The position numbers were made by a program, and so were the translations under genes. Shown here piece after piece: positions 54,998 through 61,406 of a stretch of 64,000 nt of DNA. Source of the stretch: Arthrobacter jiangjiafuii (GTDB lineage Bacteria; Actinomycetota; Actinomycetes; Actinomycetales; Micrococcaceae); assembly GCF_018622995.1 (NCBI RefSeq), contig NZ_CP076022.1:186001-250000 (forward strand), given 5' to 3'. The notes below the pieces were generated by a model. It was not told where the DNA came from and ran no database searches. It saw only the letters and a program-made list of their open reading frames with translations. How positions within the stretch are numbered: position 1 is the first letter of the stretch; each line of letters begins with the position of its first letter.

Positions 54998-55170
54998 GTG
55001 GTCTCCTCGGGGCAGAAAAAAAGACCCTCAGTGGGGTCTTGGGTTTCGGATGCTTCGGGTGGTGGTGTCCAGCCCATTTGCAGGAGGACTGTGCGAGCGG
55101 GGCCGGTGACTTCATCCGGCAGGTTCACGCTCGGGGATTGCATGACCGTGACGAGGTTCCAGCCGGTCAT
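54994..55170 (-). CDS. 58-residue gene with an embedded terminator
   Basis: MTGWNLVTVMQSPSVNLPDE, ARTVLLQMGWTPPPEASETQ, DPTEGLFFCPEETT. The ATG overlaps the upstream stop (ATGA) and its TGA overlaps the next GTG (GTGA), so both ends fit the operon. Codons near the C-terminus encode the terminator at 55016. Missed by length-based gene finding. Confidence 0.65.
   Translation of the reverse strand: MTGWNLVTVMQSPSVNLPDEVTGPARTVLLQMGWTPPPEASETQDPTEGLFFCPEETT
55016..55040 (-). terminator. Intrinsic terminator inside a coding sequence
   Basis: Minus strand AAGACCC-CACTGA-GGGTCTT followed by seven U residues, lying within the gene 54994-55170 and read as PTEGLFF. Confidence 0.85.
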
Positions 55171-55409
55171 GTCTCGATCACATCCGGCGTTACGTCCGCA
55201 GGTTCAAACGCCCGGACAACCTTGTCGTAGTCCACCGCAAGGGTGGTGGTGACTCGGATGTTTCCTGCGCCGTACTCGCTGCGTGCCTTGGCGAGTTCTT
55301 CCATCCACCCCTCAGAGTTGCTGTCCATGCAGTACTCATCCCATGCCGCCACCAGCCACGGGGCATCGTTTTCGTTCTCCACGACGGCCCAGATCAGATA
55401 GATTTTCAT
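55167..55409 (-). CDS. Hypothetical phage protein
   Basis: 80 residues: MKIYLIWAVVENENDAPWLV, AAWDEYCMDSNSEGWMEELA, a small alpha/beta protein like those near 5' early operons. ATGA overlaps upstream and downstream. Unknown function. Confidence 0.7.
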   Translation of the reverse strand: MKIYLIWAVVENENDAPWLVAAWDEYCMDSNSEGWMEELAKARSEYGAGNIRVTTTLAVDYDKVVRAFEPADVTPDVIET

Positions 55410-55633
55410 GCCGCCACGTCCAGGTTCGGCGCGACGGTTGTGGCGGGGTGATGCTTGCCGAACGGCTTGGCGTGCTTGCCGGGGGTGTGTGGGCAGGGTG
55501 TGCAAGCTTCGGGCCACAGTGCGGCGAGGCTCGGCCACTGGTCAGCGAAGATTGAACTCGCCGTCCATCCCAGACTGTGCGCCGGCTCCGTCTTCTCTAC
55601 GGCGGGCCAGATGGTCGGGTTTGCGTGCTTCAT
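55406..55633 (-). CDS. Hypothetical phage protein
   Basis: 75 residues: MKHANPTIWPAVEKTEPAHS, WTASSIFADQWPSLAALWPE, then ACTPCPHTPGKHAKPFGKHH, Cys/His-rich. AAGGAG 7 bases before the ATG. Unknown function. Confidence 0.68.
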   Translation of the reverse strand: MKHANPTIWPAVEKTEPAHSLGWTASSIFADQWPSLAALWPEACTPCPHTPGKHAKPFGKHHPATTVAPNLDVAA

Positions 55634-55634
55634 G

Positions 55635-55745
55635 TCATTCTCCTTTGCGCCATGCGTCGGCGTCGTCGTTGTATCGGGTGTCCGCTTCTGCGTCTTCTGC
55701 GTCGTAATCGCGGGGCTCGGGCGGTTCAAGGTGGCGGTCGGTCAC
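55635..55745 (-). CDS. 36-residue acidic small protein
   Basis: MTDRHLEPPEPRDYDAEDAE, ADTRYNDDADAWRKGE. GTG overlaps the upstream stop (GTGA); its 3' end carries the ribosome site of the next gene. Probably coding. Confidence 0.55.
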   Translation of the reverse strand: MTDRHLEPPEPRDYDAEDAEADTRYNDDADAWRKGE

Positions 55746-55891
55746 TGGGCGGCCTCGTGTGGCAGGGATGCCGGCACAGTGCCGCTACCTTGACACCTGC
55801 TGCAGGAGACCTTCGATATACCGATTGCCCCCCAAATGAACACGTCTCCGTGACCAAGGCACTCGCCGCACAAGATCGAGGCAGCGCTCAT
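55742..55891 (-). CDS. 49-residue zinc-ribbon protein
   Basis: MSAASILCGECLGHGDVFIW then GAIGISKVSCSRCQGSGTVP: two CxxC pairs spaced like a DnaJ-type finger, with CxGxG. ATGA overlap upstream. Not visible to a 60-codon cutoff. Confidence 0.68.
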   Translation of the reverse strand: MSAASILCGECLGHGDVFIWGAIGISKVSCSRCQGSGTVPASLPHEAAQ

Positions 55892-55974
55892 GCCGTCCCA
55901 CCTTCCGCGACCGTGAGTACCGCTTCGGCTTCGATGAGTGCCTGTGTGAGTGCCTGGACTGTGTGGCCGGTCAT
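55888..55974 (-). CDS. 28-residue micro-ORF
   Basis: MTGHTVQALTQALIEAEAVL then TVAEGGTA: a single amphipathic helix. ATGA overlap with both neighbours. May be a peptide or a translational coupler. Confidence 0.5.
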   Translation of the reverse strand: MTGHTVQALTQALIEAEAVLTVAEGGTA

Positions 55975-56222
55975 CGGGTCGGGTCCGTTATCTCAGCGAC
56001 GCGGAAGTGTTGGCTTACGAGTGCGCCGCTTTCACGTGCGTAATCCTCTGCGGCTGCACGTGAGGGGAAGTTGACCATCAGGGGAACGTTGTACTTGTTC
56101 ACAACGACGTAGCCGATGGTGGGCTTGGCTTCGAGCGCGTTGACGAGGCGCATAATCAGCGACTCATCCTCACTGAACGGGGCGTTGCGACGGGCTTCTG
56201 CGATCAGGTCGGTGTTGCTCAT
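55971..56222 (-). CDS. Hypothetical phage protein
   Basis: 83 residues: MSNTDLIAEARRNAPFSEDE, LVNALEAKPTIGYVVVNKYN, MVNFPSRAAAEDYARESGAL. GGAGG 6 bases before the ATG. Unknown function. Confidence 0.7.
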   Translation of the reverse strand: MSNTDLIAEARRNAPFSEDESLIMRLVNALEAKPTIGYVVVNKYNVPLMVNFPSRAAAEDYARESGALVSQHFRVAEITDPTR

Positions 56223-56509
56223 TGCTGCCTCCTGGCGATTGCTGCGAGTAGTGGGGTTGCCTGCCATGTGCGGATGACGCCGTGGCGGCGGGTCGGGTTC
56301 GTGGAGAGTCGGAATCCGGTCGGTTCGATGTAGCCGAGTTTGCGGGCTGCCGAGAATGCTGCGCCGGCCATATTGGGATGCGGCGGCTTCCTCATGTCGC
56401 GGGTCAGGTCATCCGCGGAGAACGTGGACTGTGCGCGAGCCAGACCGAGGATGGTAGCTACTGCGTCTTGGCTCCAGTCCAAATCAGTGAGGGCCATCGG
56501 GGTGCTCAT
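56219..56509 (-). CDS. Winged-helix-like phage protein
   Basis: 96 residues: DLDWSQDAVATILGLARAQS, FSADDLTRDMRKPPHPNMAG, AFSAARKLGYIEPTGF then a wing-like RRHGVIRTW. Resembles small DNA-binding proteins of early operons. ATGA overlap at both ends. Confidence 0.65.
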   Translation of the reverse strand: MSTPMALTDLDWSQDAVATILGLARAQSTFSADDLTRDMRKPPHPNMAGAAFSAARKLGYIEPTGFRLSTNPTRRHGVIRTWQATPLLAAIARRQQ

Positions 56510-56742
56510 GCGGCTATCTCCATTCGTTCGCGGTCTACGTTCTTGGCGGCTGTCTCGCCTACTGGATCGGAGTACTGGATGAAGCGGGCCAGGTCGGGAT
56601 CGAACTGGCCGGTCTTGAACTTGTTCGCCAGCTTGTCGGCGCGGGCCTTCGATAGCGGCTCACCGTTTTGCTCGGCTGTATATAGGAGTGCGTCGCGGAT
56701 GTCGTTTTTCGGCGCGGCACGGTCTACGAATCTGAGGAACAC
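56506..56742 (-). CDS. Hypothetical phage protein
   Basis: 78 residues, helical and basic: FLRFVDRAAPKNDIRDALLY, LSKARADKLANKFKTGQFDP. GTG start with GGAG 6 bases upstream. Unknown function. Confidence 0.68.
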   Translation of the reverse strand: MFLRFVDRAAPKNDIRDALLYTAEQNGEPLSKARADKLANKFKTGQFDPDLARFIQYSDPVGETAAKNVDRERMEIAA

Positions 56743-56857
56743 AGAGTTCTCCCTAGGAAACTTGAGTCTCGAAAGACAGAAGGGGTGATGCGGGGATGTT
56801 TGCCCTAGAGGCGGGCGGAGGTTGCCGGCGGTTTCGCTGCGGCGGGTGGTGCGGTGT

Positions 56858-57097
56858 TTAGACTGAGCTGAGGAGCTGGGTGATGCGTTGGCGCTGCGTG
56901 CGGGGCTGCTGTTTGGGTGCCGGGGGAGTGACGATGGTTTCGTACTGCTCTTGTGTGAACCGGTAGAGCCTGCCGACCTTGACGTGCGGCCACTTGTTTG
57001 TGCGGCACATGCGGTGGACGGTTTCTGTGGAGACCTGGAACCTGGCTGCTAGTTCCGCTGAGGTGATGAGCTTTTCGTCTTCATCTGCCAGTTTCAC
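56858..57097 (-). CDS. Excisionase-like helix-turn-helix protein
   Basis: 79 residues. MerR/excisionase-type HTH: LITSAELAARFQVSTETVHR and NKWPHVKVGRLYRFTQEQ (wing). The second gene of the lytic operon; it could direct prophage excision with Int. GTG start overlapping the Cro-like stop. Confidence 0.78.
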   Translation of the reverse strand: MKLADEDEKLITSAELAARFQVSTETVHRMCRTNKWPHVKVGRLYRFTQEQYETIVTPPAPKQQPRTQRQRITQLLSSV

Positions 57098-57348
57098 GCT
57101 GCCACCTCCCGGAGTGTGTCGGGGAGGAGGTGGGACGGCTGGACTTCTAGTGCGTGGGCGATGCGCCCGAATTCGTTGAAGCTGAGACTTCGTCCGCCTT
57201 TCAAGCTTCGGCGGAGTGTGGGGTAGCTGATTCCTGTTTCATCTGCGAGGCGGTTGATGCTGACTCCGCGGATGATCAGTGCGTTGGTGATCTTGTGGGC
57301 GATCTGGGCATCTTCTGTGGGCGGCGGTGCCCCTGGTGACTTGTTCAT
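57094..57348 (-). CDS. Cro-like helix-turn-helix regulator
   Basis: 84 residues. HTH_XRE: ALIIRGVSINRLADETGISY then PTLRRSLKGGRSLSFNEFGR. First gene of the leftward lytic operon, divergent from the other repressor, so the Cro counterpart of the switch. The transcript appears leaderless: -10 six bases before ATG. Confidence 0.82.
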   Translation of the reverse strand: MNKSPGAPPPTEDAQIAHKITNALIIRGVSINRLADETGISYPTLRRSLKGGRSLSFNEFGRIAHALEVQPSHLLPDTLREVAA

Positions 57349-57354
57349 ACGGCG

Positions 57355-57383
57355 AGCGTACTTGCTCGATTGGATAAGTGCAA
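57355..57383 (-). promoter_or_regulatory. Leftward lytic promoter
   Basis: -35 TTGCAC (57383-57378) and -10 TACGCT (57360-57355), 17-base spacer, 6 bases before the Cro ATG. A GGATAAG half-site at 57372-57378 touches the -35. Confidence 0.68.
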
Positions 57384-57427
57384 CCCCTGAAATTACAAGC
57401 GTGTTGTCCGAGTGTTGTGCCCCACTC

Positions 57428-57444
57428 GTATAAGCCGCTTATCC
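57428..57444. promoter_or_regulatory. Candidate switch operator
   Basis: GTATAAG-CCG-CTTATCC, an imperfect inverted repeat of the 7-bp half site CTTATCC. A reverse copy (GGATAAG) lies at 57372-57378 beside the opposite promoter. Confidence 0.5.
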
Positions 57445-57450
57445 ACTTGG

Positions 57451-57479
57451 TTGTGCATGTGACCGTAACCAGTTAAAGT
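57451..57479 (+). promoter_or_regulatory. Rightward repressor promoter
   Basis: -35 TTGTGC (57451-57456), 17-base spacer, -10 TAAAGT (57474-57479), then 7 bases to ATG at 57487; leaderless. Confidence 0.65.
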
Positions 57480-57486
57480 TCCCTAC

Positions 57487-57723
57487 ATGAACACATACGG
57501 CGACCGCCTCGAAGCAGCAGTCATCACTCAACTCCGTGTTGAGCTCGCTGCCCGCGACATGACCCAGCAGGACTTCGCGGCGGCCGTAGAGATTACGCCG
57601 GCTACCCTCAACCGCTATATGAAGGGGCACCGCAGTATTCCCATGCAGACCTTCTTTAAGATGGCTGAGGTTCTGGGGAAGCCGGCAAAGGAACTGATGC
57701 AGCAGGCCGAAGCGCGCCTGTAA
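57487..57723 (+). CDS. Prophage repressor-like helix-turn-helix protein
   Basis: 78 residues. HTH_XRE: DMTQQDFAAAVEITPATLNR, KGHRSIPMQTFFKMAEVLGK. It reads opposite to Cro across the operator, the position of an immunity repressor. No C-terminal dimerisation or peptidase domain, so not SOS-cleavable by LexA-type autocleavage. Strong terminator follows at 57820. Confidence 0.8.
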   Translation: MNTYGDRLEAAVITQLRVELAARDMTQQDFAAAVEITPATLNRYMKGHRSIPMQTFFKMAEVLGKPAKELMQQAEARL

Positions 57724-58097
57724 TGCCTTTCACCTCGCAGAGGGTGAGGCTTTCGAGCCACAGCAGAATAGAGGGCTGAACGCCTATCTCATCAGCAAGA
57801 CGCGCCAGGTCACGTACAGTCCGCACCTTTTTTGGGTGCGGATTTTTTCTATTCCCCATTGAGACCCCATCGTTCGAATACTTGTTCGATACGTCCGACC
57901 ATACAATATGCCACTGACGGGCCGGTGCGTGCATCGCCCCCCAAAGGATCTGCGCCGCCTACATCCTAGCAACCTACCCCATATTGCATAGAAAGATCAG
58001 CAGGCTTTGGGGCTTGTATTTATGGGTGTGATTTGCAATCAACATGAGGCCGGAAACCTTATGGGCTATCAGCCCCAAGGATGTGTATTATCAGCGG
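57724..58097 (+). other. Intergenic stretch between repressor and second HTH gene
   Basis: Holds the terminator at 57820-57848 and two GTTCGA copies (57873-57878, 57884-57889). A minus-strand frame (57656-57859) is open with HTH-like RDLARLADEIGVQPSILLWL, but crosses the terminator and repressor 3' end and is not called. Confidence 0.6.
57820..57848 (+). terminator. Repressor gene terminator
   Basis: TCCGCACC / GGTGCGGA 8-bp stem with loop TTTTTTG and a TTTTTT tail, about 100 bases after the repressor stop. Confidence 0.9.
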
Positions 58098-58376
58098 ATG
58101 CCTACAGGTAAACAGGGGCCTCCTGGGCCATTAGCACGCGCCACATCAGCGGAGATTCGGGCTGCCATGGCGCGGGAGAGAATGAGCGGCGCACGCTTAG
58201 CGGAGGAGGCCGGGATGTCTCAGAGTTATGTCTCCCGGCGTCTTCTGGATGAGGCGCCGTTTACGCTGAATGACATTGAACCGATATGTGCGGCCCTCAA
58301 GCAGGAGCTGTGCCCGTTCCTTGCTACCGTCCTTAGGTCGATGGAGGAGCATTGTGCGTCGGGTGTGAACGCATAA
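58098..58376 (+). CDS. Second phage helix-turn-helix protein
   Basis: 92 residues. HTH_XRE: EIRAAMARERMSGARLAEEA, GMSQSYVSRRLLDEAPFTLN. The ATG at 58098 is preceded by TATTAT six bases upstream, so a leaderless start is likely; a longer ATG at 58044 is possible. Expressed rightward in the lysogen side of the phage; may regulate the attR cassette. Confidence 0.7.
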   Translation: MPTGKQGPPGPLARATSAEIRAAMARERMSGARLAEEAGMSQSYVSRRLLDEAPFTLNDIEPICAALKQELCPFLATVLRSMEEHCASGVNA

Positions 58377-58402
58377 AAGCCCCCACTCGAAAGCGGGGGC
58401 CG
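58376..58402 (-). terminator. Terminator of the attR-side cassette
   Basis: GCCCCC-GCTTTCGAGT-GGGGGC on the minus strand followed by UUUU, between convergent genes. Confidence 0.75.
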
Positions 58403-58403
58403 T

Positions 58404-58553
58404 CTAGTCTTGTGCGGGCTCTTCTAGGTAGCCCCGGAGCGCGCCCCGAATGATGTTGGAGAGGTCCGTTCCTTCGGCCTCAGCCTTGGTCTTTGCGGCG
58501 TCCCATAGTTCGTCTTCGATACGGACTGTGCGCCGGGCGGTTCCCTTGCTCAT
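58404..58553 (-). CDS. Ribbon-helix-helix (CopG/Arc-like) protein
   Basis: 49 residues: MSKGTARRTVRIEDELWDAA, KTKAEAEGTDLSNIIRGALR. Strand TARRTVRIE, then two helices: the RHH fold of antitoxins and small repressors. Last gene of a three-gene leftward unit; likely candidate to bind the 22-bp palindrome at 58917. ATGA overlap upstream. Confidence 0.8.
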   Translation of the reverse strand: MSKGTARRTVRIEDELWDAAKTKAEAEGTDLSNIIRGALRGYLEEPAQD

Positions 58554-58690
58554 TGCTTCTCTCGTGTTGACAGGTCCCGCTCTGCGTCGTCCAGGCGGGA
58601 TTGTGTGTACCAATTGGGGTTGGCCTCCCATTGTGCCCGAAAATACGGGACCGCGGCCCTCGCGATGGCGAGGGCTTCCGCCCCGCTCAT
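58550..58690 (-). CDS. 46-residue cassette protein
   Basis: MSGAEALAIARAAVPYFRAQ, WEANPNWYTQSRLDDAERDL. Its start overlaps the upstream stop (TAATG) and its end overlaps the RHH start (ATGA). Too short for a 60-codon cutoff but well embedded. Unknown function. Confidence 0.65.
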   Translation of the reverse strand: MSGAEALAIARAAVPYFRAQWEANPNWYTQSRLDDAERDLSTREKQ

Positions 58691-58872
58691 TAGCCGACCA
58701 GCTGGACGAGGGTTCCGGCTTCCATGCCGGTGACTGCGAATCCCTTACCGTAGTGGCCGATCTGGTAGCGGTTCGGGTTGGCGTGGTTGTCGACCATGAG
58801 AACTTCTACGGCTTTCTTGCGGCCTTCGAGGAGGATCATCATTCCGGCTTCGAGGTTCTCTACGGCGATCAT
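58690..58872 (-). CDS. 60-residue cassette protein
   Basis: MIAVENLEAGMMILLEGRKK, AVEVLMVDNHANPNRYQIGH, YGKGFAVTGMEAGTLVQLVG: small beta-barrel-like (SH3 or Hint-type) look. AAAGG 8 bases before the ATG. First gene behind the palindromic promoter. Confidence 0.7.
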   Translation of the reverse strand: MIAVENLEAGMMILLEGRKKAVEVLMVDNHANPNRYQIGHYGKGFAVTGMEAGTLVQLVG

Positions 58873-58911
58873 TTTCTTGCCTTTCGTCTTCGGCTTGTTC
58901 CGATAGATAAG

Positions 58912-58941
58912 ACACTACAGGGTGTCATGACACCCTGTCAA
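58912..58941 (-). promoter_or_regulatory. Palindromic promoter of the attR-side cassette
   Basis: -35 TTGACA (58941-58936), 18-base spacer, -10 TAGTGT (58917-58912). A perfect 22-bp palindrome (58917-58938; half ACAGGGTGTCA) fills the spacer, so bound repressor would exclude polymerase. Confidence 0.75.
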
Positions 58942-59055
58942 CACCCAAAGGGCAGATGGGGGAAATTGTGGCGGGAGTCGCCTAATTCGCCGCATCAGAC
59001 ATGACGCATGGATGTCACATAGGGGCTCGGGATTAGGGGCCGTGGCGGAAAACCC

Positions 59056-59074
59056 TCGTTGACGCCGTCAACGA
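59056..59074. promoter_or_regulatory. Candidate integrase arm-type sites, attR side
   Basis: TCGTTGACG-C-CGTCAACGA, a perfect inverted pair containing GTTGACG, about 90 bases inside attR. Same heptamer as at attL. The 220 bases between the cassette promoter and attR contain no convincing gene. Confidence 0.6.
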
Positions 59075-59162
59075 ATAGAGCGTTTGAGAGTGTCGCCAGT
59101 GCGTTTAGTCGCTGAAAAATCCCCGGAATCTCGCGGATTTCCCTAGATTCTGCGGGCTCTCG

Positions 59163-59191
59163 CGGGGGTTCAAATCCCCCATCCTCCGCCA
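59163..59191. repeat. attR core (29-bp direct repeat)
   Basis: Exact copy of 21906-21934; only the tRNA 3' end is present here, so no functional tRNA. Confidence 0.95.
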
Positions 59192-59194
59192 CTC

Positions 59195-59238
59195 AAGCCC
59201 CACCAGCCGGATTTATCCGGCCGGTGGGGCTTGTTTCG
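59195..59238 (+). terminator. Displaced host terminator of tRNA-Ser
   Basis: AAGCCCCACC / GGTGGGGCTT with an inner GCCGGAT...ATCCGGC stem and TGTTT tail, 4 bases after attR; originally just after the tRNA. Confidence 0.85.
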
Positions 59239-59310
59239 TTAAGGCGTCGGACTCGGCCGCGGGCTCGAGCGGATGCCCAGACTGGTTGCGTCCCTGGCCT
59301 GAGTACGTCG

Positions 59311-60384
59311 CTAGGACCCGGCGGCCACCAGCTCCGGCTCATCCACAGACCCTGCAACAGGCCCGGCAACCGCCCGACGTCGTACGCCCGTCGCCCGGGA
59401 GCCCAGCCAGATCGACACGGCGCCGATGGCCAGCCCCGCCACTGCATCCAGGATGTAGTGCCAGCCGAAGTACACGGTGGCCAGCGCAGTGAGGGCGACA
59501 TAGACCCAGAGGAGCCAGCGCACCACGCTGGGCATCCGCGTCAGGTGCGCGAAGAGCGCTGCCGTAAAGACCACTGAGACATGCAGCGACGCGAAGGCGG
59601 CAATGCCATGCACGTTCTCCGTAGCAAACGGATTGGCGAGGACTTCCACCCGGTTCTCGTACAGGGTGTCCTGTAGCCCCGAAACGGCGGTCTCCGGCAG
59701 GTCCGCGAAGGGGGACGGCTCGGCGTAGATCGGGCCGAGTGAGGGCAGGGCGTAATAGCTGACCGTGCCCAGGATCCAGTTGAAGGACAGCGCTGTGGCG
59801 TACCAGGCGCCGCGCTGCAGGTTATCCGACCACACCAGTGCGGCTGCGAGCGACGCCGGCACAAAGACCATGTAGAGCATATAGACGGCGGACAGCACCT
59901 CCGCGCTGATGCCGGTGCCCAGCAGGCCCTGCAGCAGATCGGCCGGATAGGCGCCGCCCGCCAGCCACCGGTCCGAGTTCTCCAACACGGAGTCCGTCAG
60001 GTGGTCCTGCAGGAAGGGCAGGAAACTCTTGAGGTTCCGGTAGGAGAGGTACGCCAGATAGAACGTGCTCAGGCCTGCGGCAGCCACCGCCAGGCGCGGT
60101 CCCGCCCACCGGGAGCGCAGCACCCCGGCCACAGCCGAACCCAACCCGCGCAGCCCCGGCCGCTGCACCATAACCCGGGGAGCGACGTCGGCCGCGATCA
60201 TCAGGAGCACGATCAGGGGAAGCCGCACGTAGCTCGGGCCGAGGAAACCGTCGGGATCCCGCACCGGGAGGTCGGCCGCGAAGGCCACAACCACCATGAG
60301 CACGGTGAAGGCGAGGGAGATGATCAGGGGTACGCCGAAAAGGCGGTGCCAGGCAGAGCGGGCAAGCCCGGCTTCGTTAGTCAT
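59311..60384 (-). CDS. PAP2-superfamily membrane protein
   Basis: 357 residues with several membrane spans. Lipid phosphatase / phosphotransferase motifs in the C-terminal half: SLGPIY, ASLHVSVVF and GWHYILDAVAG (His and Asp catalytic). This is the PAP2_3 / inositolphosphotransferase-like class of actinobacteria. Substrate unknown. Host gene, not phage. ATG start. Confidence 0.85.
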   Translation of the reverse strand: MTNEAGLARSAWHRLFGVPLIISLAFTVLMVVVAFAADLPVRDPDGFLGPSYVRLPLIVLLMIAADVAPRVMVQRPGLRGLGSAVAGVLRSRWAGPRLAVAAAGLSTFYLAYLSYRNLKSFLPFLQDHLTDSVLENSDRWLAGGAYPADLLQGLLGTGISAEVLSAVYMLYMVFVPASLAAALVWSDNLQRGAWYATALSFNWILGTVSYYALPSLGPIYAEPSPFADLPETAVSGLQDTLYENRVEVLANPFATENVHGIAAFASLHVSVVFTAALFAHLTRMPSVVRWLLWVYVALTALATVYFGWHYILDAVAGLAIGAVSIWLGSRATGVRRRAVAGPVAGSVDEPELVAAGS

Positions 60385-60520
60385 CCACTCTTTTTATCCC
60401 ACGATCAGCCCCGCACTATGCGGAAAAGGGGCAATCGTCAGTATGCTTTCCATCACATTGGTGAGGGCGTGGAACGTGTGGTGTGCCGGCGTCCTCGGGG
60501 GAAAGAATTTCCCCTGCGGC

Positions 60521-61210
60521 TCAGGAGCCCAGGGCATGGTCCAGCTGCTCCTGGATGGCGCTGTAATCCATGGAGTCCAGCATGAGCACCTGGTTGTCGA
60601 GCACCAGTGAAGGAGTGCCCGGCAGCTGGAGGTCCTGGGAGTCCTGCAGGTCCCTGGCCACCCGGTCCTTGATTGCATCGGAGTTGTAGTCGGCGCGGAA
60701 CTGCTCCGTATCCAGGCCCAGGTCACCGGCGTAGGAGACAAAGAGGTCTTCCACGTCCTCCTGGTTCTTCCAGTCCTGCTGATGCTCGAAGACGGCTGCG
60801 GCCATCTCTTCCAGCTTCCCCTGTTCAGCGGCTGCCTCCACCGCCCGGGCCGATGTCCCGGCGTTCTGGTGCTTGGGGAGGGGATAGTTCCGGACGACGA
60901 TGCGGACGGAGTCGCCGTAGTCGTTCTTGGCCTGCTGGATCAAGGTATCCATCTTGGCGCAGTATGGGCACTGGTAATCAGTGAACAGAACCAGCGTCGC
61001 CTGGGGATCTGCGGGGTCGGTGATGGCCCGCGCGTCAGCGGGAGCCACCTTTTCCAGGCTGTCGGCCGGTATTGGTGTTGCCGCCGGAGCGCTGGCTGTG
61101 GTTTCCGGCGTTGGGGAGGGTGCTGGGGAGTCCGACGACGTCCCGCAGGAAACCACGCCGCCGCCAACAAGCAGGCCGGCGATGAGCAGTGAGGGTACAA
61201 CCCTGCGCAT
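60521..61210 (-). CDS. DsbA-family thioredoxin-fold lipoprotein
   Basis: 229 residues. Lipobox GGVVSC (Cys22), Pro/Ala/Ser linker, then the thioredoxin domain with CPYC at 81-84 (FTDYQCPYCAKM) and cis-Pro in LPGTPSLV. Oxidative folding outside the membrane. AAAGGAG before the ATG; the longer frame to 61459 is not used. Confidence 0.9.
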   Translation of the reverse strand: MRRVVPSLLIAGLLVGGGVVSCGTSSDSPAPSPTPETTASAPAATPIPADSLEKVAPADARAITDPADPQATLVLFTDYQCPYCAKMDTLIQQAKNDYGDSVRIVVRNYPLPKHQNAGTSARAVEAAAEQGKLEEMAAAVFEHQQDWKNQEDVEDLFVSYAGDLGLDTEQFRADYNSDAIKDRVARDLQDSQDLQLPGTPSLVLDNQVLMLDSMDYSAIQEQLDHALGS

Positions 61211-61406
61211 AGTCTCCTTTCGGAAGTGCTTGAGGCGCGCGCGGCGGCACGCACCAGGTACTGGTGTGCAGTTGGCTTTCCTTTTAATGGTTTCACCGGG
61301 TTCCGGGGGACTGGAAGCGGTGTGCCGCGTGATCTTCGTCCAGCGGGTATGTGGCCGGCGCAACGGGCCGGGCAGCGGGCGGGTGGCCGGCCGCCGTGCC
61401 CCCACA

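Larger units (their letters stand above)
21906..59191. mobile_element. 37.3-kb siphovirus-type prophage integrated in tRNA-Ser
   Basis: Bounded by identical 29-bp direct repeats at 21906-21934 (tRNA 3' end, attL) and 59163-59191 (attR). It contains a tyrosine integrase, divergent repressor/Cro, excisionase-like protein, recombination and replication genes, terminase, portal, MuF, HK97-type capsid, connectors, tail genes with tape measure, and a lysis module in standard order. The large terminase is split by a frame change, so inducibility is uncertain. No close named phage can be assigned from memory. Confidence 0.95.

Noticed and set aside
21906-59191. Possible CRISPR array
   Set aside because: No regularly spaced repeat of 25-40 bases with unique spacers was seen; the only long repeats are the two att cores.
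58995-59192. Minus-strand frame reading MAEDGGFEPPREPAESREIR
   Set aside because: Its start is the antisense of the tRNA core repeat, a well-known source of false GGFEPP proteins, and there is no ribosome site.
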